A DNA stretch of 64,000 nt, from NCBI RefSeq assembly GCF_016808335.1, contig NC_053153.1, forward strand, positions 18,363,033 to 18,427,032, in the 5' to 3' direction. Below are positions 32,745-42,598 of this stretch, piece by piece. A program made the position numbers and the translations under genes. This DNA comes from Panicum virgatum (Eukaryota > Streptophyta > Magnoliopsida > Poales > Poaceae). The notes under the pieces are model-generated. The model worked only from the letters and a program-made list of their open reading frames with translations, made no database searches and was not told the DNA's origin. Numbering within the stretch: the first letter of the stretch is position 1; every line of letters begins with the position of its first letter.

Positions 32745-33201
32745 CGCGCCAACCAGCTTTCCACGACGCATCCGACGACGCCGGCCCGGCGTTTTCTCCG
32801 TTTCGCCTTCCGCACGGGCGCGGGCCACGCCACTACCCGCAACGGCTAGTTGTGCGGTCCCGTGACCGCCGGCCAGCGCACGCTACCGCCCACCGCACCA
32901 CGTGGCCCGTCCATCGCCGATCAGCCCGTCCGATCGAGCTGACCCCGTCCCCCACCGGCCCGCTCCCCCCGCGCCAGCGGCGCACCGCATCCCCGCCGCC
33001 TCCCCCGTTTCAAAAGTTTTCGAATTAATTCCAACGGACAGTCTCGCGCATCCACCCCACCCGCATCTTTACCCAAGCAAAGCAAGCGCCCCTCCCTTCT
33101 CGTCCCCTCCCCTCCCCTCCCCTCTTCCCCACTCGATTCCGTAGGATTCCGCGAGCGGATCGGCGTCTCGCCGTAGCACGCAGAAGCAGAAGTAGGAGGC
33201 C
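32745..33201 (+). promoter_or_regulatory. kinesin promoter and 5'UTR with MSA-like motifs
   Basis: GC-rich sequence between the long-TIR element and the kinesin ATG. It contains four AACGG cores: 32841-32845 (AACGGCTA, matching the MSA consensus AACGGYYA on that side), 33033-33037 (TCCAACGGAC), and two on the opposite strand at 33005-33009 and 32798-32802. MSA elements are bound by MYB3R factors and give G2/M expression of mitotic genes (established knowledge), which fits a KIN-12 kinesin. Confidence 0.5.
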
Positions 33202-36200
33202 ATGGAGATGCTGCGGCGGAACCTGAAGCGGCAGGCGTCGCGCTCGCTCTCCGCATTCGCCGGCGGGGCCACCTCCCCGCGCGCCGCGGACCAGGAGAAC
33301 CTCCACCCCAACCTCGCCTCCTCGCCGCCGGCGTCGCCCGCCGCCAAGGGCGCCGCCTCGCCGCGCCCCAAGCACCCAGCGCACGCGGCTGCCGCTCCCC
33401 CGCCGACGGCCACCGCCGAGGAGGATCGCGCCGCGGGCGCCGCACCAGCCGACAACGAGCCCTCCGTCAAGGTACCTTAGCGTGCGCCCACCTCACCTGA
33501 TTCCGCTTCCTGCGAGGGTAATTTGGGAGCGAGCCTTGTTACTTGTTCGTGATGTGTGCGGGTGTGCGCGCAGGTGGTGGTGAGGGTGCGGCCGACGGTG
33601 AGCCGGCCGGTGGACGGCAAGGATCTGTGGTTTGTCCGCAAGACCGCTCCGGACGCCGTCGCTGTCGGCGACCGGTCCTTCGCGGTTGATGGCGTCCTCG
33701 ACGACAGGGCCACGCAGGTATACAGGCAGCCTGATCCTATTACACAGCGGAGCTTGGCCGAACTGTGCGCGATCCTGAACGAACTCTGTGAATTGGTGGT
33801 TGTTTGCAGGCCGATGCGTTCGATCTGGTTGGGTTGCCCTTGATCGAGAACGCCCTGGCCGGATTCAACACATCCCTCGTCTGCTACGGCCAGGTACTGC
33901 TAATCTAAGGAGTCGGTTTCCTGTTCTCTGCTTCTCTGTTCCTGTTTTCTGATGCTCGTTTATGTGTTGCTGAATGCTTCTAGAGCGGCACTGGTAAGAC
34001 ATACACCATGTGGGGCCCTCTCGGCGCCATGGTGGACAGCGGCTCTGACCACACTGACCGTGGTGTCGTGCCTCGGGTTTTCCAGAACCTCTTCTCTCGA
34101 ATCCAAAGAGTAAGGAAATTCTTCACATGTTCATTACTTTTTGTAAATCGCTGTGATCATGTTGACTGATATTGCCTATCTCGGTGCAGGCGCAAGAGAG
34201 CTCTCCTGAGAAGCAGACCAGCTACCAATGCCGGTGCTCGTTCCTTGAGGTGCGTAGTAATACGTTTGTTTTCAACTGAACCATGTCTTGGAATGGTTTC
34301 TGGAACTGAATCAGAAACGAAACACATGCTTTGCTTTCCCAACTTTGCTGCAGGTACATAACGAGCAGATCAATGATCTGTTGGAACCATCTCAGCGTGA
34401 CCTGCAGGTATCTTTTTTGACAAGGAAATTATTCTGCATTTGCAATTGCTATTGGTATATGTAAAGGTATCTTATCCAACTTGTATTCCTTTAGATAAGA
34501 GAGAATGCTGGCAATGGTATCCATGTCGAAAACTTGACCGATGAGTATGTGTCAACGGTAGAGGATATCAATCAGATTTTGATGAAGGTATATGCACAAC
34601 AACTTCCAATTTATGTTGTTCTCTGGTTCTGGATAGTGGACTGGAATATGCAAAACATTTGACATTTTCTATGTTATTAAAATGGTTGGTTCAATTATCT
34701 TAAGATATAAATTCATCTAGACCAGACATTATAGCACCCATCATGTGTTCTAAATATAGTTTTTGTGCTCTTGTAAACAGTACTGTTTCAAGTTATTATT
34801 ATGTTTCTCTAAGAACAAATTTGAGAAACAAGAGCATCTCAATTCACAAACAAGTTGCCTTTTAGTTTCTCTTCTCTTCCTTTTAAAACTGGGATCTTTT
34901 ATCTCTGTATTGCTGTGGATTGAAACCAATGTTCGGCAAGGCGCTAGGCGGTTTCTAGGCGGTGACCCATCGCCTAGAGCTTAGGCGAGCCTAGGCGTTG
35001 CTAGGTGGTAGCATATGTTGCATAATTATATCATAATAAAAAGAAGAAAAGCTGGAGACCAGTGGGCCTAAAGCTGGATGGAAAGCCCACCAAACCAGCC
35101 CAGCCCAGGTCTTAACTCCCACCCACCTCGCTACACCTTATCCATTCGACTCCCCACCTCTTCCTCCTCCAACCCGACGCTTCCTCTGCCCAGATCGCCG
35201 CCGCCCGCCCGCCCACCCGCGCCTCCTCTGCTTCCCAGGCCGCCGCCGCCCGCTCGCCCCCCGCCTCCTTCGCTGCCTCCATGCCGTCGCCCTCGCTCTT
35301 GCTCTCGCCGGCGTGGGCCGATGCCCCAGCCTCCTCCTCCTCCGCCGCCACCCGTCCTCCTACCTCTCTCCCGCGGCCATCCCTGCCTCCTCCTTTGCCG
35401 TCGCCACGGGCCGACGTCCACGCCGCCGCGGCAGCCGACGTGCGAGCCTCCGCCGCCGTTGCCCGACGCCCCAGCCCGCCCGCCCTTTGCTGTCGACGTG
35501 GGGGTTCCGCCTAGGGTACCGCCTACCCCCTAGGCAAGGCGGAACCCCTCCGCCCAGCGACTATGCGCGCCTAGGCGGGCGCGGAATGCCGCCTTGTTGA
35601 ACACTGATTGAAACCAAAGACATCACGCTTGAACCCACATGCAACATCATTTAGAATATAAAAGATTTTTTTGATTACATCATATAATGTGAGGTTCTGT
35701 TTTGTAAGGATGCTTCTCTTGGTTAGTCTTTTTTCCAGTCATACTTCTCGTGATAACTAAGTTTATTTTCTTTACAGGGACTTTCAAATAGGAAAGTTGG
35801 CACCACCAGTATGAACTTGAAAAGTTCACGTTCTCATGTGATATTCACCTGCGTTATTGAAGCATGGAGCAAGGTAAACACCTTCTTAGCATCATCATAT
35901 GTTATGATGTTAATTTTTCTTTCTAGATCCTTAGTTGATTATTTTATGTCAGTGTGGAGCCTTCTTATTCGACCCTTTTGTAATAACTATGTCACATATT
36001 TACCAGATAGACATGTGCCGATTATATTTTGTATTTACCTTGTTCAATTAACATTACAGGGTTCATCGAATGGATTTAGTAGTTCAAGAACTAGCAGAAT
36101 TACTTTTGTTGACCTTGCTGGCCCTGAAAATGATGACCTTGAAGGTGCAGCAAAGAATAGTACAAAGGAGGAAAGGCATCTGAAGAAGTCTCTCTCAAGG

Positions 36201-39163
36201 CTTGGGTATGTAAATTTATAATGGCCTGTGTTCAGTCGAAATTCTGTGATAATCTTTTCTCATTAGCCAACAACTTACTTGTTTCACTTTAGTTTCTCTG
36301 TCTTGATATGTCGTAGGGGCCTCTGAATGCAATATGCCGAATCATCTTGTTTTGTTCCAAATACTAACATTGTATGGTTGAAATACTCCGAGATATGAAA
36401 TATATTAAGAAATGCCAAAACCTCACAATTGCATGGTTTCATTTCAGGAAACTAGTCAACGTTCTTTCAGAAACACCAGAATCCCAAAAGGAAGATTTGC
36501 CCTATGAGCAATCCCGTTTGACACATGTGCTGAAGGATACACTAGGTGGCAACTCGAGGGTTACATTTTTGTGTTCAATTTCTTCAGAGCACAGGTACTT
36601 TCTGTTCTTGCATTTCTTTTTACGCCTTCAAGATTCTGTTGTGTGCTGACTGGTGCTTGGGAAATGCAGGTGCAGATCTGGAACATTAAGTACACTAAGA
36701 TTTGGTGAACGAGCAAAGCTTTTGCCAAACAAAGCTGTGATTAATGAGATATCGGAAGATGATGTAAATGGCTTGAGTGATCAGATTCGTCAGTTGAAGG
36801 TATTACTTCAGAGGCACATAGAAGTAGAAATTTTTTACGGCTTTACGAACTCTTGCTAATAATTTAATTTCTTGCAGGATGAACTCATAAGAACAAAGTC
36901 TGGAGACACCGCAACTTGCAAGGCTGGATACTCCAGTGCACAAAATGCCCGTGAAAGCTTGCATAATTTGCGAATGAGCCTTAATCGCTCTCTAATCTTG
37001 CCTCACATTGAAATTGATTCAGAGGAAGAAGTGGATGTGAACGAAGAAGATGTGCAAGAACTGCGTGATCAAATTAGCAAGCTTCACTCTTCATCTGAAA
37101 CTTTTGATGACTTCATGGATGCAGAGAGTGGGGATGACAACACTCCTTATGCCAAGGGGAATCTGGAAACAAGTGAAGAAGATGATCAGCCTATAACAGA
37201 TGATTTTGGAAGTCCACTACAGCAAGAGCACAAAGAAGTGGCTGATACTACAAATGCTGATGACGAGCTTATTTCTGATAGGAAATCTAGTCTATCAGTT
37301 AGTGCCTCCCCAAGTCTGTCACCGATACAAGATCCTACATTGTGCTCTTCTCCGAAGATCCAGAACAAAGCAAGAAAGAGCATCACTTCACCAGGGCTAT
37401 CGCCAAGCAAGCTTAGGGTTTCCGAGAGCCTAGGTGATAGAACTGTTGAAGCATGCAAAAACAGTACAGTTCGTTCCTCTCTACAGTCAAGCAAGCTTAG
37501 CCCCACTGACTCACTGGTTGCAAGTCTCCAACGAGGCTTGCACATTATAGAGTACCATCAACAGAATCCAGCCCCACGAAGATCATTTGTTGGCCTTTCA
37601 TTGGATCATTTCGCAGTGAATCCACGTCAGTCAATAGCAAATGTCAGTTCAGCTGTTCAGGCGCTTCCTGAGGGCCGAGGAACCATCCTTTGTTCATCCT
37701 GCAAGAAACCAGTGAATGCAAATGAGAACCAAACAGAAGACATAAACTCAGCCAAGCAGATTGTCCTGGCCTTGGGTGCTACATCCAATGAATCAGCTAT
37801 TGCTTCAGTTAAGGTATGCAAAGTTGTTTTGACTTGTATATTGCATTCAAATCGTATCATCTATTTAAACATTTAACTTGGTCAGGACGACAACACTAAA
37901 GCAGCAATTGCTTCAAAGAGAGAGACCGAGCTTGAAGCTTTATGTGAAGAGCAGGCAGCAAAGATCAAGGAGCTGAGCATTTTGGTATGTACTGTGATGA
38001 ATCAATTATGTTTCAGACCGTGATTTACCTTACTTGACGTTTCCTTTGTTTTCTTGCAGATTGATCAATATAGGAATGCGTCAATAGATGGTCCAGAAAC
38101 AAAAGGTGTGACACCTACAGAAGAACTAACTAGCAAGATTGATGAACAGTGCGGTGATGGTAAGGTGTCATCACTCAATCCGAATGAGAGGGAGGCACTT
38201 CTTACTGAAATTGAGAGTCTGAAGGAGCAACTAAAACACCAGACTAATATGTCAACAAATGGTAGCCTTCTGGATCAGATAAGGAATGGCAGCATAGACC
38301 AGGAGTATGAACTGGAGAAAGAAAGACAGAAATGGATGGAGTCTGAGAGCAAATGGATCTCCCTCACTGAAGAGCTGAGGGTTGATCTAGAGTCGAACCG
38401 GATGCATGCAGAGAAGACCGAGATGGATCTCTGCAATGAGAAGAAGTGCACAGCTGAGCTGGATGATGCTCTCCAACGAGCGATGTATGGCCATGCCAGG
38501 ATGGTTGAACATTATGTTGAGCTCCAGGAGCTGTACAATGATCTTCTTGAGAAGCATCGCCGAGTGATGGAGGCAATCTCTGAGGTGAAGAGAGCTGCTG
38601 CCAAAGCAGGCAGGAAGGGCTGTGGGACGGCCTTTGCTGCTGCCCTTGCCGCGGAGCTTTCCACCGTGAGGATTGACCGAGAGAAGGAGAGGGCGCAGCT
38701 GAAAGAACAGAACAGAAGGCTCCGCATTCAGCTCCGTGATACTGCTGAAGCTGTTCATGCTGCTGGCGAACTGCTCGTCAGATTGAGAGAAGCAGAGGAA
38801 GCATCGACACAAGAAAAGGTCAGTCCGAACTTCAACACAATCATAATGTTCTGTAGTACAACTGTTTACGTGTGAACAGCAACCCAATGCAATTTGGCTA
38901 TTTTGCTTGTGCAGGAGAGGAGTGCCACTTTGCTCCAGGAGAACGAGAAGCTCAAGAAGCAGCTGGAGAAGCTGAGGAAGAAGCACGAGATGGAGCTGGA
39001 GACGATGAAGGTGCACCTTGCGGAGAGCCGGCTGCCGGAGTCTGCGCTGGGCGGCTTCTACCACCATGAGAACGAGACGCCAGAGTACTCGTGCGATGCT
39101 CCATCCACGACGCAAGATGATGACCAGTCCTGGCGTTCTGCCTTCGCATCTGCGTACGAGTGA
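33202..39163 (+). CDS. KIN12: kinesin, KIN-12 family (KIN-12F-like)
   Basis: Fifteen coding exons with GT-AG borders: 33202-33471, 33574-33717, 33810-33893, 33984-34109, 34190-34249, 34354-34407, 34495-34587, 35778-35873, 36060-36205, 36448-36594, 36670-36799, 36878-37813, 37886-37984, 38060-38818, 38915-39163; about 1130 residues, no frame break. A Ser/Ala/Pro-rich N-terminus with ENLHPN precedes the motor domain (about 88-440): P-loop GQSGTGKT at 165-172 followed by YTMWGP, switch I SSRSH at 293-297, switch II DLAGPE at 327-332. Then come acidic linkers and coiled coils (about 800-1110). KIN-12 kinesins act at the phragmoplast/division site during cytokinesis (family knowledge). P instead of S in switch II seems usual for this subgroup. 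Convergent with the LOG-family gene. Confidence 0.93.
34929..35606. mobile_element. Mutator-type MITE in kinesin intron 7
   Basis: A 678-bp element with ends ATGTTCGGCAAGGCG and CGCCTTGTTGAACACT, flanked by the perfect 10-bp duplication ATTGAAACCA (34919-34928 and 35607-35616), as left by Mutator-like insertions. Near both ends it has CTAGGCG repeats; the centre (35110-35510) is C-rich (ctcctcctcc...gccgccgcccg). ORFs here on both strands are low complexity. It lies wholly inside the intron (34588-35777). Confidence 0.85.
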
Positions 39164-39741
39164 ATGAAGTTTGTCTGATTGATTGCTTGGGAGTTGAGAC
39201 TCGTCAACTGAGCCTAGTTGACAATTGGGAAAGGGTCATTTCTTCTTCTTTTCTTACATGTATGCCCTTAATTACATGGACACGAGTATGTGGCTGATTC
39301 ATATGCCCTCTGAAAGGGCAAAATTTCCATTTATACTGTAGTAAGAGGATTGTATTCGAATTGTATTGTTTGAGTTTGAAGCTGTGATTATAATATAATT
39401 ACTTTTATTGCAAATATTTGTACTTTTTGACTGTACAAAATATAGTAGTATCTGACACAGTAGTTTATCTGCAATTGAGCTACAGCAAGCAGGAATTGAA
39501 TCTGAAGAGAATGGCTGAGCATAGTTAGATGCTTTCTGCTCAGACAAAGACAATAATCTCATGCAAACTTTGATTGCATTCATCACCACCATTTATTTTG
39601 AAATGTTGCTTCGAAGGGCTTGATATGATCCACTCAAAGAACTTGTAAAAACTGAAGCAAAGATGATCTGGTCTGTGCAGAAGAGGATCAAAAGGGAGGC
39701 AAAGAAAAAAAAAAGATAAATATAGTGAAATGCTTCCAACA
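39164..39741. other. intergenic region between convergent genes
   Basis: Shared 3' flanks of the kinesin (+) and the LOG-family gene (-). AT-rich; holds the 3'UTRs. No other gene seen. Confidence 0.6.
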
Positions 39742-41231
39742 TCAACTCGTGGCGTATGAAGTTCTGTGCTGCTTCAGCGGTGGTGATATTTGGTAATTTC
39801 TCTTGGCAGCAGGAACATCGTAGAACTCTGCCAGGTACTCCAGGGCTTCATAATTCCCATCACAAACCTTCCAAAGTGCCGCCACTTCCCCTGGAGCCAC
39901 CGTGCCCCAGTCCTGGCAGTCATTCAGGAAGTCCAGCAGCTTGGAGTAATAAGAATCATAGTTGAGGAGCAAGAATGGGACCGGGAGTGTCGACCCAATC
40001 CTCTCCAGTTGGACCAGCGCCATGATCTCAAACAGCTCGTCCAGTGTCCCAATCCCGCCTGGTAACGCAATCACAGCAGTTCTGTCAGCAGTGCTGCTCC
40101 GCACAGCAGCATCCACCAGCCCGTGCTTCCTCGCCGAGAAGAACCTGAAATTCAACTTAGCAGTTAGCACAGAGTAAAATTCCATCAATCTGGCAATCCT
40201 CCAGTAGAATCTTGTTGTTGCGTTGTCAGCATGTAGGTACCTGCAGGTGAGGTAGGTCTCTGAAGGCAGGTAAGGATGGAAGCCTGAGCTTGTCCATTCA
40301 CCAGCCTCCTTGGCGATCTTGAGGCCGCCGATCGGCTTGTCCGCCTCAAGGGCGCCTTGGATGGCGGCGTCCATGAGGCCAGGTCCGGCTCCGGTCCATG
40401 TGGTGCAGTCAAGCAGCCGAGCAATCTGTTTTGATGTTAAGACAGGCAGCTCAGCCTCAGCACCCGGTGTTTCCGCAGATTTTGGAGTAAACGCACCAAG
40501 CCATACTGTGTACAATACCAATTGTGCATTTCCACAGCTACTTCCAGTCGGATTCGATATTATGGCATCATTCTCTCACATTGAAAGTGAAGTTTTTTTG
40601 TGAATTATGTGAGGTCATGAATAGAGTGCTGATTGCTGAACTACTGATTGACTGCTGAAGCTAGCAACATGTTTTCAGTAACTAGTAAAGAAACAGCTAT
40701 AGGAAGTGGCATCTAGTAGTAAGCTTGCCTCTCTTGCGAGCTCGGTGGTCTGGAGGAAGTGCGGGTGCGTGGGCGGGACCCTGGAGGAGCCGAGGTAGAC
40801 GGCGCCCCGGCCGAGGCGGCGGACGAGGTCGAAGCACCGCGCCATCTCCTCCCTCACCTGCACGGGCAGCCGGCAGCTCACCAGTCAGTCCACGGACCAC
40901 GAGCGAGCGGGCGAGCGAGGCACGCGGATGGCAGGTGGTGAGTGGTGACCTCGCGGGGGCTGCTCCTCGAAGGACCCAACACAGAGCCGGCCTCCGCCTC
41001 CGCCTCGAGCTCCCCCAGCTGCTGCTGCCGCCGCTGGTCGCCAGACGCGGCGGCGATGGCGCCGCGCGGACGGGCTCCTCCTTCGCCGCCGCAGAGGAGG
41101 CGCGAGGCCGGCCAGGGCGTGCGCAGGCACGAACAGATTGGGGACCGGAGCTGGCTGTGCCCGAATCCCAGGGGAGGACGCGGCTGGGGTCCGACTCCGG
41201 CCCCAACCGAGCTTGCCGCCGCCGCTTCCAT
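39742..41231 (-). CDS. LOG-family (lysine decarboxylase-like) protein
   Basis: Four exons on the minus strand: 41231-40950, 40857-40729, 40425-40241, 40144-39742; about 332 residues, open throughout. Residues 1-94 are a Gly/Ala/Arg/Ser-rich leader, possibly an organelle transit peptide (inference). Exon 2 gives VREEMARCFDLVRRLGRGAVYLGSSRV, exon 3 TGAGPGLMDAAIQGAL (148 onward), exon 4 the nucleotide-binding motif PGGIGTLDELFE (227-238). LOG enzymes release free cytokinins from nucleoside monophosphates using PGGxGTxxE. This protein differs from canonical LOGs (Asp at one motif position, long leader) and resembles the separate plant group once called putative lysine decarboxylases, so cytokinin activity is not assured. 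Intron 2 has a GC donor. Confidence 0.85.
40727..40731 (-). other. GC-AG splice donor in the LOG-family gene
   Basis: The exon 2/intron 2 border on the minus strand reads AGAGAG/GCAAGC, with a GC instead of GT donor in an otherwise strong context. The next exon begins after ...AAAACAG with IARLLDCTTW, which joins the frame smoothly (LAREIARLL). Confidence 0.7.
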
Positions 41232-41500
41232 GGATGGCGAGCGGCTGAGCGCCCTTGGTCACTCCGCAGTGCTTGAACGCCTCAAGGGAGAGAGCAGGCA
41301 GCGACAGCCGACAAGATTTGCTTCGCTGACCCCACCGGCTTAGCATCATCCCAAACAATACCAGAGCATCGTAAAAAATTTATACTTCAAAACGATATCA
41401 ATAGCAGCAAAACTGGCACACATATTCCCTTCAGAATTTGCGACGTCCCCGTTAGAAAAAAATGCAGAAGGATAGGAGAAATGGAAACTGGGCTACCATT
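41232..41500 (-). promoter_or_regulatory. 5' flank of the LOG-family gene
   Basis: Immediate upstream region on the minus strand before the first MITE. GC-rich near the ATG, AT-rich further out. No clear TATA box was assigned. Confidence 0.4.
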
Positions 41501-41823
41501 GCCCCGTTTGGTTTTGTAGCGCGCTAGTGAATAGTGACACTTTGACCATTAATTACGGTATCAAATAAAGCCAGTTTACAAAACCAACTCCAGAACCCCG
41601 CGCTAGTGACCCTGAAAAATCTAATAAGGCCTTTGACCGCGCGATTAGAGGATGGTTATTGTAGTATTACTGTAGCAAATCATCAATTAATTATCATCAT
41701 TAGATTCGTCGCGAAAAGTTACACCCATCTCTGAAAAGGTTTTGCAAATAAACTTCATTTAGCACACCATGCATGCGAGATTATTTTGTAGCGCTAGCTA
41801 GCGCTTTGAAAGCAAACAAGGCC
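41501..41823. mobile_element. MITE, GGCC(N)TGTTT family, copy E
   Basis: Ends GCCCCGTTTGGTTTTG and CTTTGAAAGCAAACAAGGCC. Core has ATTAGATTCGTCGCGAAAAGTTACACCCATC. It lies upstream of the LOG-family gene. Confidence 0.65.
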
Positions 41824-41853
41824 CATGTTGTCTGTGGTTTTCTGTACCGTGTA

Positions 41854-42121
41854 CTCCATCCGTTCCAAATTATAAATCATTTCAATAATCTTTGAAAGTA
41901 AAAAATTTTCAAATTTGACCAAATTTATATAATAAAATAATAATGTTTATGATACCAATTAAGTACCATTAGATTCTTTGTTAGCTATATTTTCATAGTA
42001 TACATATTTGATGTCATAAATCTTTGTGTTTCTCTTTATAATTTTGGTTAAACTTTGAGATGGTTTGACTCTCCAAAATTTTTAGAATGACTTATAATTT
42101 GGAACGGAGGGAATGCCTTAA
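41854..42121. mobile_element. Stowaway MITE
   Basis: Ends CTCCATCCGTTCCAAATTATAA and TTATAATTTGGAACGGAGGGA, the Stowaway terminal repeat. TA precedes the left end (41852-41853); the right-hand TA is not preserved (gggaatgcc). About 268 bp, AT-rich, no coding capacity. Confidence 0.85.
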
Positions 42122-42598
42122 TTTTCTGTTAGCTGCCACTGCTTTCTGTTCTTTCATTCTTTGCGAGGCCGCGCCTTAAGCAATCTTTTTTTTTTCAACT
42201 ACAGCTGAAATTCCAAGCGCACTATCTCCTTCTCCTTTAATGAAAAAGCAGAGCATCTGCTGCATTTTGTCAAGAAATTCCCAGCGCACCTTGTAACAAA
42301 CCTTCTTGCTTCCTATAAAAGCATGATGCTTCTGTTTACAGATTATAGAAAAAATTGGGCTACCCTTCCATTCAAGAATATGATATAGTCATGAAACTGG
42401 CACCATTGCATCAACCTACTCATTCCCATGTAACCACACTTAAAAAGCAAAATGTTACTGAATCCAAGATAGTTGTGCAAGCCACTGCTCCCAGTGTAGA
42501 ATTACATGGAAAAAATTGCCGAAATGATACGGTATTATTGTTACGGCAACCAATCTTATTGTACTTATTCTACTTCATGAATAATGGTAGCAGTTGTT
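42122..42598. other. 3' flank of VTC4
   Basis: AT-rich sequence holding the VTC4 3'UTR on the minus strand. No other gene seen. Confidence 0.5.

Noticed and set aside
35078..35600. Proline-rich ORFs inside the kinesin gene
   Set aside because: They fall in the C-rich core of the Mutator MITE in intron 7.
36100..36150. Switch II DLAGPE in the kinesin as an inactivating mutation
   Set aside because: The substitution seems typical of this KIN-12 subgroup as I know it, and all other motor motifs and frames are intact.
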